Positions 1 to 5,784 of a stretch of 6,251 nucleotides of DNA are shown here, in pieces. This stretch comes from an uncultured Methylobacteriaceae bacterium. Its GTDB lineage: Bacteria > Pseudomonadota > Alphaproteobacteria > Rhizobiales > Beijerinckiaceae. The notes below the pieces were generated by a model. It did not search any database. It was given only the letters and a program-made list of their open reading frames with translations, and had not been told where the DNA came from. Position 1 is the stretch's first letter, and the number at the start of each line of letters is the position of its first letter. The DNA lies in contig CALMTJ010000060.1 of the NCBI GenBank assembly GCA_937872715.1, forward strand, positions 1,888-8,138, in the 5' to 3' direction. The translations under genes and the position numbers were made by a program.

Positions 1-682
1 CCTCCGCTCCGGGCTCGGGCGCGTCCGACCCGTAATCGAACACGACGATCCGGGTCCGGGCCGTCCCGCGATGCTGCATGCGGGAGACGACCTCCTGCCC
101 GACATAGCAGCCCTTGTTGAAATCGACGCCGCCGAGCTGGTCCATCAGGGCTTCGTGCGGAAAGGCGTCGTCGAAGGCGAAGTCTCGTCCACCCTCCGGC
201 ACGCCGAGGGCGACGAGGTGCCCGATCCGCGCCGCCTCGCCCGCATCCGGCGACCCTGCATCCTGGAGGCCGTCTCGGGGCACGAGCGCGCGCCAGCCGA
301 GCGCCGGCAGCCTCGGATCCGGGACGGCGATGCCGTGGCCGGGCTCCGCGCTCTCCCCCCAACCGGCCAGCACCGCCCAGTCGGAGCTCGCGTCCCGGAG
401 GCCGATCTTGGCGCGGAGCCGATAGGTGGCGAGCCGCTTCAGGAGCTCGGCCGCCCGCGATGCCGGGACGTCGAGGAGGAGGCGCGGCCCGCTGCCATCC
501 GTCGCGTCGAGGACGAACATGTCCGTGACGATCTTCCCCTGCGGAGCGAGAAGCGCGCCGTACCGGGCGCGGCCCGGCGCGAGACGGTCGAGATCGCAGG
601 TCAGGAGACGGTCGAGGAAGGCGCGTCCCTCCTCGCCCGCGACCTCGATCACGCCGCGGTCGCGAAGGTGGGCCACAGGCAT
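1..682 (-). CDS. ygfZ: YgfZ/GcvT-like folate-binding protein, 3' end beyond the window
   Basis: The first 227 residues are visible; the C-terminus lies beyond position 1. The decisive motif is KGCYVGQE at residues 190-197, the YgfZ signature with its conserved cysteine (C192), followed by VVSRMQHRG. The N-terminus (MPVAHLRDRGVIEVAG, then FLDRLLTCDL and APQGKIVTDMFV) is the usual GcvT-like folate-binding fold. Family members bind tetrahydrofolate and help assemble or repair certain Fe-S enzymes in the cytoplasm; they lack the aminomethyltransferase activity of GcvT. The ATG at 680-682 has a GAGGAG ribosome site 6 nt upstream (689-694), which settles the start. It lies 73 bp after the 83-residue gene in the same direction, so it may be read from that unit or from its own promoter; none is evident. 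Family assignment is secure; the exact Fe-S client is unknown. Confidence 0.93.
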   Translation of the reverse strand, partial: MPVAHLRDRGVIEVAGEEGRAFLDRLLTCDLDRLAPGRARYGALLAPQGKIVTDMFVLDATDGSGPRLLLDVPASRAAELLKRLATYRLRAKIGLRDASSDWAVLAGWGESAEPGHGIAVPDPRLPALGWRALVPRDGLQDAGSPDAGEAARIGHLVALGVPEGGRDFAFDDAFPHEALMDQLGGVDFNKGCYVGQEVVSRMQHRGTARTRIVVFDYGSDAPEPGAE

Positions 683-725
683 CGCGCGCTCCTCGGAAAT
701 GGCGGGGGAGCGCCGGTTTAGGACT

Positions 726-751
726 GGGCGGGCAGGCCCTCAAGCCCGCCC
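726..751 (-). terminator. GC-rich hairpin between the 83-residue gene and ygfZ
   Basis: A perfect 8-bp stem (GGGCGGGC 726-733 with GCCCGCCC 744-751) encloses a 10-nt loop, starting 4 bp after the stop codon of the upstream gene. No U-tract follows on the minus strand (AGTCCTAAACC), so this is not a classical intrinsic terminator. It could weaken read-through into ygfZ or protect the upstream mRNA 3' end. Confidence 0.4.
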
Positions 752-755
752 GGAA

Positions 756-1007
756 TCAATGCCGCGGGCCGATCGTGTAGCCGCCAGCGCGGATGCGGGC
801 CGGGAAGGTCTCCGCATAGACGGCCGTCTGTTCCTCGCCATACGTCTCGACGAGGTGGCGGAACGCCGCGAAGAGCGCGGCCTGGACCATGCAATCGCCG
901 TCGAGCCCGTCGAGCTCGGCCTCCGCGAAGGCCTCGGCCACGTAGGTCAGCGCCACGCGCTTGGCGAGGCCGGCCTCGTCGGGGGATGCGATGTCGGGAT
1001 CGTACAT
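756..1007 (-). CDS. small acidic protein of unknown function, 83 aa
   Basis: I do not recognise this family. The product is 83 residues, acidic in its first half (MYDPDIASPDEAG) and probably mostly helical (VALTYVAEAFAEAELDGL, then AALFAAFRHLVETYG). There is no signal peptide, membrane segment or cysteine pair; the single cysteine is in GDCMVQ. Composition and codon use match its neighbours, and the start at 1005-1007 has a weak GGGGA-like sequence about 15 nt upstream. A longer frame over the same region (718-1053) is arginine-rich and low in complexity and looks like a shadow. The gene lies 61 bp after the NUDIX gene, so it may be a distal member of that operon. The call as a real gene rests on sensible amino-acid composition and position only. 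Confidence 0.7.
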   Translation of the reverse strand: MYDPDIASPDEAGLAKRVALTYVAEAFAEAELDGLDGDCMVQAALFAAFRHLVETYGEEQTAVYAETFPARIRAGGYTIGPRH

Positions 1008-1068
1008 GGTCGGACGCAGCTTTCCCCAATGTCTTAACGGGGCTGCCGCGCACCCGTCATCCCCGCGT

Positions 1069-1524
1069 TTACGAAGAGGTTAACGGCTCGCTCCGCCCGA
1101 CCATCCGGAAGGCGCCGTCGAGGATCGGCATGAGGCTCGGTGTCGTGGGGAGCCGCGCCGCCTCGGCCCGGGTCGCCCAGACGAGGTCCGTCGCCTCGGC
1201 GGACGGCGCGCCCTCCCCCGCGACCCAGCGCGCCGCGTGGGCCAGGATGACGAAATGGTGGCGAATGCGGCCATCATCGTCCCGCTCGATCATCTCGACG
1301 GGCGCGACGAGGCCGACGATGGCGGCCGTGACCCCGGTTTCTTCCGCCAGCTCCCGAAGCGCCGCCTCCGCGAGGCGCTCGCCCGGCTCGACGAGGCCGC
1401 CCGGAAGCGAGAAGATCCCGGCGAGCGGCGGGCGTCCGCGCGCCGCGAGGAGCACGCGCCCGTCCCGGATCACGGCGACGGAGGCGGCCAGGAAGGGACG
1501 ATCCGGATAGGTCCGGGCGCTCAC
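1069..1524 (-). CDS. NUDIX hydrolase
   Basis: The 151-residue product carries a complete Nudix box at residues 43-65: G43, E49, then R57-E58-L59, E61-E62 and G64-V65, fitting GX5EX7REUXEEXGU. The two glutamates of REUXEE bind the catalytic metal. The box is preceded by FSLPGG and an N-terminal strand LAASVAVIRDGRVLLAAR, typical of MutT/ADP-ribose-pyrophosphatase-like enzymes that hydrolyse a nucleoside diphosphate linked to another group. The substrate cannot be read from sequence. Translation starts at a GTG (1522-1524) that overlaps the TGA stop of the preceding gene by 4 bp (GTGA), so the two are probably translationally coupled. Length is normal for a single-domain Nudix protein and no catalytic residue is missing. 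Confidence 0.95.
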   Translation of the reverse strand: MSARTYPDRPFLAASVAVIRDGRVLLAARGRPPLAGIFSLPGGLVEPGERLAEAALRELAEETGVTAAIVGLVAPVEMIERDDDGRIRHHFVILAHAARWVAGEGAPSAEATDLVWATRAEAARLPTTPSLMPILDGAFRMVGRSEPLTSS

Positions 1525-2621
1525 GGCCGCACGAGCGCGACCCGCCCGTCCTCCAGCCCGACGAGGAGCCGGAGCCCGGCGCCCTCGCCCAGCGCCGCCA
1601 CGCCGCTCGCCGCCGCACCTGGCAGCGCACCGCGGCCGAGCTCGCGCACCTGGCCGCCCTCGAACGACAGGATCGCCAGCGCCCGCCGGTCGAGGCTCGG
1701 GACCGCGAGGCGGAACCGGCCGTCCGGGCCGGAAAAGGCGGCCGCGAGGTCCTGTGCATCGCGGCCGGGCGCGTGGTTCGAGTAGCCGGCGGCCTCCGCC
1801 TTCAGGACGAGACGGTCGCCCTCCAGGCTCCAGAGCTGCAGCATCCCGTCTCCATGCGGCGCCCGGACGAGCGCCGACTGCGGCCGCCCTGTCCCGAGGA
1901 AGTCCGCGAAGGCGGCCGGGTTCAGCCAGGATGCCGGCCGGTCCGCCGGCGGCGGCGTCTCGGCGGCGATCCGCCAGACGCCGTCGCGTTTCGCGAGGAT
2001 TGCGAGGCTCGACCCCTGGTCCGGGCGGGACACCGTCACGGCGATCTCGGGTGTGCCGTCCCGGTCGAGGTCGACGAGCCGCGCCTCGCGATCGGCGAAG
2101 ACGGCCCCGGCGCCCGCCTCGATCCTGGCCCGCGTCGCCGGCACGGCGGTCGCGCCGGCCCCGGCGACGACCGGGCGGCGCTCGATCACCGTCACGGCGC
2201 GGGCGTGCACGGAGGTGCCGAGCGCGTCCCGGCCGTCCGACGGGGTAGGATCGGTCAGCGTCGCGGTGAGCGGCCCGGAGGCCGCGAGACGCGACCCGGC
2301 GATCGCGTCGCGACCCCGTTCCGCCGCGGCGAGATCGGCGGCCGCGCGGCCGAGCGGGATCGCCCGGACCGCGCCGTCCCGCGCGGCGAGCGCCGCGCCG
2401 CCTTCCCGGCCCCAGACGAGGACGAGCGGCGTGTCGCGCACGGACGCCTCGCCGCGGAGCGCGTCCGTGGAGGCCGCGACCGCGGCGACTCGGCTCCCCG
2501 GCCCGCGGAATTCGCTCGCGGCGAAGCCGAGCGGCAGTATCTCGACCGAAGGCTCCGCCAGGGCGGCGGAACAGGAGGCGGCGATCGCCGCGAACGGGAG
2601 GAGGATGGCCGAGAGCCTCAT
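1521..2621 (-). CDS. exported FG-GAP/VCBS-repeat-like protein
   Basis: The 366-residue protein starts with a Sec signal peptide: MR, a hydrophobic stretch LSAILLPFAAIAAS, and a likely signal peptidase I site after ALA (residue 22). C17 does not sit in a good lipobox, so a lipoprotein is less likely. The rest reads as beta-propeller-like strands. One loop at residues 184-192 (D184-L-D186-R-D188-G189-T-P-E192) matches the calcium-binding DxDxDG of FG-GAP/VCBS repeats and is followed by IAVTVSR. Later blades are suggested by LQLWSLEGDRLVL and LLVGLEDGRVALV. It is probably periplasmic with a structural or binding role; no enzyme motif is visible. No Shine-Dalgarno is apparent before the ATG at 2619-2621. 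The SDR stop lies only 22 bp upstream, behind a small GC hairpin, so coupled translation is plausible. Function is otherwise unknown. Confidence 0.8.
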   Translation of the reverse strand: MRLSAILLPFAAIAASCSAALAEPSVEILPLGFAASEFRGPGSRVAAVAASTDALRGEASVRDTPLVLVWGREGGAALAARDGAVRAIPLGRAAADLAAAERGRDAIAGSRLAASGPLTATLTDPTPSDGRDALGTSVHARAVTVIERRPVVAGAGATAVPATRARIEAGAGAVFADREARLVDLDRDGTPEIAVTVSRPDQGSSLAILAKRDGVWRIAAETPPPADRPASWLNPAAFADFLGTGRPQSALVRAPHGDGMLQLWSLEGDRLVLKAEAAGYSNHAPGRDAQDLAAAFSGPDGRFRLAVPSLDRRALAILSFEGGQVRELGRGALPGAAASGVAALGEGAGLRLLVGLEDGRVALVRP

Positions 2622-2643
2622 CGCCGGCCGAAGCCCGGCGGCA

Positions 2644-3399
2644 TCAGACGTGCTGGCCGCCGTTGATGTGAAGCTCGGCGCCGTTCACGTAGGAGGATTG
2701 CTCCGTGCACAGGAAGTAGATCGCCTTCGCGACCTCGTCCGTCGTGCCGAGGCGGCGGAGCGGGATCGTCTCGACGATCTTCTCCGTCCCGGGCGACAGC
2801 ATCGCGGTGTCGATCTCGCCGGGCGAGATGGCGTTCACCCGCACCCCGAGCGGCCCGAAATCGCCCGCCATCTCCCGCGTGAGCGAGGCGAGCGCCGCTT
2901 TCGACGTCGCGTAGGCCGCCCCCGCGAAGGGGTGGACGCGCGAGCCCGCGATGGAGGTCACGTTCACGATCGACCCCTTCGCGCGCGCCAGCTCCTCGCA
3001 AAGGCCGCGCGCCAACATGATGGGAGCGAAGAAGTTCACCTGGAAGACCCGAAGCCAATCGGCATGGTCCGTGTCGAGCCCGGAGAGGCGGGCGCCTCCG
3101 GCGCCCTTCGGAGAGATGCCGGCATTGTTCACGAGCGCGTGGAGCATGCCGCCTTCCGGCACGAGCCGGCTCTTCGTCTCCGCGACCGCACGCGTCGTGT
3201 CGTCCGGGCTCGAGAGATCGACCTGGATGTGGTCCTCCGGGCCCATCTCCCACGGGCAGTTCTCCGGGAAGGCATGGCGCGAGCAGGTGATCACGCGCCA
3301 CCCGGCGGCCTGGAAACGCTTCACGGTGGCGTGCCCGATGCCGCGGCTCGCGCCCGTCAGCAGCATCACGCGACGGCCCTGGCTGTGGCGGTCGGACAA
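2644..3399 (-). CDS. SDR-family NAD(P)-dependent oxidoreductase
   Basis: This is a classical short-chain dehydrogenase/reductase of 251 residues with every hallmark: TGASRGIG cofactor loop at 15-22, NNAG at 91-94, and the catalytic tetrad N122, S149, Y163 and K167 (YATSK). PGEIDT after the active site and a C-terminal NGAELHINGGQ complete the fold. R19 in the glycine loop and S40-R41 after the second strand suggest NADP(H) preference. The segment between strand 2 and the DLS motif (HAFPENCPWEMGPEDH) is longer than in FabG-type enzymes. The substrate is not identifiable. The start is uncertain: the frame begins at a TTG (3397-3399), with an in-frame GTG-ATG at residues 11-12 that would leave almost nothing before the first strand, so TTG is preferred. 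No strong ribosome site is seen. It heads the SDR/FG-GAP/NUDIX cluster. Confidence 0.93.
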   Translation of the reverse strand: MSDRHSQGRRVMLLTGASRGIGHATVKRFQAAGWRVITCSRHAFPENCPWEMGPEDHIQVDLSSPDDTTRAVAETKSRLVPEGGMLHALVNNAGISPKGAGGARLSGLDTDHADWLRVFQVNFFAPIMLARGLCEELARAKGSIVNVTSIAGSRVHPFAGAAYATSKAALASLTREMAGDFGPLGVRVNAISPGEIDTAMLSPGTEKIVETIPLRRLGTTDEVAKAIYFLCTEQSSYVNGAELHINGGQHV

Positions 3400-3464
3400 G
3401 GTGGGACCCAGGATCAGAGAGGGCCGAGTCTAGCCCGTGACCCTGCCCGCCGTCCATGCGCTCA

Positions 3465-3633
3465 GAGCCCGTTTGAAAACTCCTCCTCATGCTGAGGTGG
3501 CCGCCGCAGGCGGCCCTCGAAGCACGCCCCCGGACTTTGATCCGGGGGCACGCACGACCGTTGTGCGTCCTTCGAGGCCGATCTCCGATCGGCACCTCAG
3601 GAAGAGGAGGAGGGGGAATTTCCGAACAGCCTC
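3465..3633. mobile_element. putative 169-bp MITE between lpd and the SDR gene
   Basis: The ends form an imperfect terminal inverted repeat: left GAGCCCGTTTGAAAACT (3465-3481) against right, read on the minus strand, GAGGCTGTTCGGAAATT (3633-3617), 12 of 17 matching. A TCA lies directly outside each end (3462-3464 and 3634-3636), or CTCAG if one base on each side is included, consistent with a 3-bp target duplication. Ends beginning GAG and TNA/CTNAG targets are known from IS5-family elements; relationship to them is inferred. The right TCA is the lpd stop codon read on the minus strand. The element encodes nothing convincing and would be a non-autonomous, transposase-mobilised unit. The alternative is a REP-like dispersed repeat that never transposed this way. 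Confidence 0.55.
3482..3610. repeat. nested inverted repeat with several hairpins (REP-like core)
   Basis: Outer arms CCTCCTC..CTGAGGTG (3482-3499) and its complement (3593-3610) match at 16 of 18 positions. Inside are perfect hairpins: GGCCGCC/GGCGGCC (3499-3515, 3-nt loop), GCCGATC/GATCGGC (3577-3593, 3-nt loop), GCCCCCGGA/TCCGGGGGC (3526-3549, 6-nt loop) and CGCAC/GTGCG (3551-3567). CTCGAAG (3516-3522) also pairs with CTTCGAG (3570-3576). The transcript would fold into a branched, cloverleaf-like structure. Similar CCTCA-rich intergenic palindromes are common in Hyphomicrobiales genomes. Lying directly after lpd, it could stabilise or end that mRNA. Confidence 0.8.
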
Positions 3634-5076
3634 TCAGGAATGGATCACCCGCCCATAGGCGTCCAGCACGGCCTCGTGCATCATCTCGGACAGGGTCGGG
3701 TGCGGGAAGACGGTGTGGATGAGCTCCTCCTCCGTCGTCTCGAGGTTCATGGCGACCACGAAGCCCTGGATCAGCTCCGTCACCTCGGCGCCGACCATGT
3801 GGGCGCCGAGCAGCTGGCCGGTCTTGCGGTCGAAGATCGTCTTCACGAGGCCGTCCGGCTCGCCCAGCGCGATGGCCTTGCCGTTGCCGACGAACGGGAA
3901 GCGGCCGACCCGGATGTCGAGCCCCTGCTCCTTGGCCTTCGCCTCCGTGATGCCGACGGAGGCGACCTGGGGCTGGCAATAGGTGCAGCCCGGGATCTTG
4001 CCCTTGTCCAGCGGCTCCGCGTGGAGGCCCGCGATGGCGTCCATGCAGCGCTCCCCTTCGTGCTCGGCCTTGTGGGCCAGCATGGGCGGGCCGGCGACAT
4101 CGCCGATGGCGTAGATGCCCGGCACGTTTGTGCGGCCGAGCCCGTCCGTCCTCACGACCCCGCGCTCGATGCCGACCCCCAGCGCCTCGAGCCCGAGATT
4201 CTCCGTGTTGCCGACGACGCCGACGGCGGAGATCAGCCGCTCCGCCCGGATCGTCTGCACCTGGCCCTTGCCGTCCTCGACGGTTGCGGTGACCTCGTCG
4301 GCGCCCTTCTCGACCTTCGTCACCTTGGCGCCCGTCATGATCCTGATGCCCGCCTTCTCCAGGCGCTTGCGGGCGAGCGCCGCGATCTCGGCATCCTCGA
4401 CCGGGAGGATCTGCGGCAGCACCTCCACCACCGTCACCTCGACGCCCATCGTGCGGTAGAAGGAGGCGAACTCGATGCCGATCGCGCCCGAACCCATGAC
4501 GAGGAGCGATGCCGGCATCCGCTCCGGGACCATGGCCTCGTAATAGGTCCAGATCAGCTTCTTGTCGGGCTCGATGCCGGGGAGCGCGCGTGGCCGGGCG
4601 CCGGTCGCGACGATGATGTGCTGTCCGCGATAGGAGCCCGCGCCGAGCGCGCCCTTCGGCGGCTGCGCCCGCTTCGTCTCCGCGACCGCGACGGTGCCGG
4701 GGGCCTCGCCTTTCGGGGCGGTTTCGATCCTCGCCTCGCCCCAGATCACGTCGATCTTGTTCTTCTTCATCAGGAAGGCGACGCCGTCCGAGAGGCGCTT
4801 CGAGACGCCGCGCGAGCGGGAAACCACGGCCTTCGCGTTGAAGCCGACCTTGCCCTCGACGGTGAGGCCGTACTCGGCCGGGTGCTGGAGGTAATGGTAG
4901 ATCTCGGCCGAGCGGAGGAGCGCCTTCGTCGGGATGCAGCCCCAGTTGAGGCAGATCCCGCCGAGATGCTCGCGATCGATGACGGCCGTCCTGAAGCCGA
5001 GCTGGCTTGCCCGGATCGCCGTCACGTAGCCGCCGGGACCCGCCCCGACCACGATCACGTCGTAGTCTCCCGCCAT
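3634..5076 (-). CDS. lpd: dihydrolipoamide dehydrogenase (E3)
   Basis: This 480-residue FAD flavoprotein reoxidises dihydrolipoamide on an E2 subunit with NAD+ in 2-oxoacid dehydrogenase complexes. In order: FAD-binding GAGPGG at 11-16; redox disulfide C42-LNWG-C47 within GGICLNWGCIPTKAL; NAD-binding GSGAIGIE at 195-202; second FAD motif AIGDVAGPPMLAHKAEHEG ending at 341; and the catalytic pair in HPTLSE, H459 and E464. From memory, tryptophan in CLNWGC and the insert near 130-148 are typical of the E3 of alphaproteobacterial pyruvate dehydrogenase rather than the 2-oxoglutarate complex. No E1 or E2 gene is in the window. The frame is open to an ATG at 5124, but the start at 5074-5076 is chosen because GAGG lies 5 nt before it and the protein then begins MAGDYDVIVVGAG. 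The stop codon coincides with the edge of the putative MITE. Confidence 0.97.
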   Translation of the reverse strand: MAGDYDVIVVGAGPGGYVTAIRASQLGFRTAVIDREHLGGICLNWGCIPTKALLRSAEIYHYLQHPAEYGLTVEGKVGFNAKAVVSRSRGVSKRLSDGVAFLMKKNKIDVIWGEARIETAPKGEAPGTVAVAETKRAQPPKGALGAGSYRGQHIIVATGARPRALPGIEPDKKLIWTYYEAMVPERMPASLLVMGSGAIGIEFASFYRTMGVEVTVVEVLPQILPVEDAEIAALARKRLEKAGIRIMTGAKVTKVEKGADEVTATVEDGKGQVQTIRAERLISAVGVVGNTENLGLEALGVGIERGVVRTDGLGRTNVPGIYAIGDVAGPPMLAHKAEHEGERCMDAIAGLHAEPLDKGKIPGCTYCQPQVASVGITEAKAKEQGLDIRVGRFPFVGNGKAIALGEPDGLVKTIFDRKTGQLLGAHMVGAEVTELIQGFVVAMNLETTEEELIHTVFPHPTLSEMMHEAVLDAYGRVIHS

Positions 5077-5119
5077 GTCCGCCTCGCTCCCTCGGGCGGC
5101 TCGTGTCCGCCCTCGCGGC

Positions 5120-5147
5120 ATCAAAGCCGCGTCGCCCAGCAGGTCAA
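5120..5147 (-). promoter_or_regulatory. candidate sigma-70-type promoter of lpd
   Basis: On the minus strand, TTGACC (5147-5142) is followed after 16 nt by TTTGAT (5125-5120), matching the consensus at 5 of 6 and 4 of 6 positions. A start near 5113 would give an untranslated leader of about 37 nt before the lpd ATG. It lies in the 167-bp divergent gap. If correct, the ATG at 5124 lies inside the promoter, which supports the shorter lpd reading. Confidence 0.45.
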
Positions 5148-5191
5148 CCCTGCCGGCGGCGGCCCGTTCACGGGAAGCTGATCCGGCGGCC

Positions 5192-5217
5192 GGAACCGCG
5201 GCGCCGGGGCTGTTGTT
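5192..5217 (+). promoter_or_regulatory. candidate EcfG (general stress response) promoter
   Basis: GGAACC at 5192-5197 and TGTT at 5214-5217 give GGAAC-N17-TGTT. The alphaproteobacterial general-stress sigma factor EcfG recognises GGAAC-N16/17-CGTT, so only the first base of the -10 differs. Transcription would start near 5225, leaving about 20 nt before the ATG at 5244 with an AGGAG ribosome site at 5230-5234. The spacing is right throughout and the downstream proteins look stress-related. No other good promoter is visible for this unit. Confidence 0.5.
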
Positions 5218-5243
5218 TGGCGGACGAGCAGGAGCATTCGCAC

Positions 5244-5759
5244 ATGTCCGCCGTGGCCGAGAAGACCGATCCGAAGCTCTGGGACAAGGTGAAAGGCGAG
5301 GTGACCCGCTCCGACAAGGGCGGAAAGCCAGGCCAATGGTCGGCCCGCAAGGCCCAGCTCGCCACCCAGGAATATAAGAAGGAGGGCGGGCATTACCGGG
5401 GTAAGAAGACGGCCGACAACCATCTCGGGCAATGGACGGACGAAGAATGGGGCACGAAATCGGGCAGGAAGAGCGGCGACACGGGCGAGCGCTACCTGCC
5501 GAAGGCCGCCCGCGAGCATCTCACCGATGCCGAATACAGGCGCACCACGGCCAAGAAGCGGGCCGACACCCGCAAGGGCCGCCAGTTCTCCGCCCAGCCG
5601 AAGGACGTGGCGGCCAAGACCGCGCATGACCGGCACACCGGATCGGGACGGGACAAGGGAGAGCCGACCAAGGCTGCGCTGATGGCGAAGGCGCGCGCGA
5701 AGAACGTCTCCGGCCGATCCAAGATGAGCAAGGCCGAGCTTCAGAAGGCCGTCGCGTGA
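5244..5759 (+). CDS. basic DUF5872-like protein with C-terminal Rho-N/SAP-like tail
   Basis: The 171-residue soluble protein is strongly basic, with no signal peptide, membrane segment or cysteine. Residues 9-126 read as a conserved domain: DPKLWDKVKGEVTRSDKGG, PGQWSARKAQL (29-39), EYKKEGGHYRGKK (43-55), WTDEEWGTKSGRKSG (64-78), GERYLPKAAREHL (81-93) and RRTTAKKRADTRKGRQFS (99-116). I recognise this as DUF5872-like from memory, a domain of unknown function that I recall also in large DNA viruses. Residues 142-171 (LMAKARAKNV, GRSKMSKAELQKAV) form a helix-turn-helix-like segment similar to Rho N-terminal and SAP domains, suggesting nucleic-acid binding. AGGAG 9 nt upstream fixes the ATG. It leads a two-gene unit, 25 bp before the next gene, which carries almost the same tail, probably under EcfG control. 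DNA protection in stress is a guess. Confidence 0.9.
   Translation: MSAVAEKTDPKLWDKVKGEVTRSDKGGKPGQWSARKAQLATQEYKKEGGHYRGKKTADNHLGQWTDEEWGTKSGRKSGDTGERYLPKAAREHLTDAEYRRTTAKKRADTRKGRQFSAQPKDVAAKTAHDRHTGSGRDKGEPTKAALMAKARAKNVSGRSKMSKAELQKAVA
5667..5759 (+). repeat. direct repeat copy 1: shared C-terminal tail
   Basis: These 93 nt encode the last 30 residues and stop codon of the first stress-type gene. They match 6097-6189 at 76 of 93 positions (82%) without gaps, and the peptides agree at 24 of 30 residues. Most differences are synonymous or conservative, which points to an old duplication or shared domain kept under selection. Confidence 0.9.
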
Positions 5760-5784
5760 CGGCGCAGATCAGGGAGAGGGCGAG

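Noticed and set aside
71..721. Plus-strand frame of 216 residues over the ygfZ region
   Set aside because: The minus-strand reading contains KGCYVGQE and a good ribosome site; the plus frame is its shadow.
2559..2621. Lipoprotein signal at C17 of the FG-GAP-like protein
   Set aside because: The residues before the cysteine (AAS, with alanine at -3) fit a lipobox poorly, whereas ALA at 20-22 is a good signal peptidase I site.
2053..3495. Long 480-residue plus-strand frame across the FG-GAP and SDR genes
   Set aside because: Arg/Ala-rich shadow without recognisable motifs, overlapping two convincing minus-strand genes.
2618..3979. 453-residue minus-strand frame spanning the lpd 3' end, the MITE and the SDR gene
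   Set aside because: It runs out of frame through two well-supported genes, and its composition is Arg/Gly/Pro-rich noise.
5077..5124. Upstream ATG start for lpd at 5124
   Set aside because: It adds 16 arginine-rich residues absent from the usual family N-terminus, has no ribosome site, and falls inside the candidate promoter.
3640..5181. Long 513-residue plus-strand frame antisense to lpd
   Set aside because: It is full of His/Arg/Asp/Leu runs typical of the complement of a GC-rich gene, and lpd on the other strand has every family motif.
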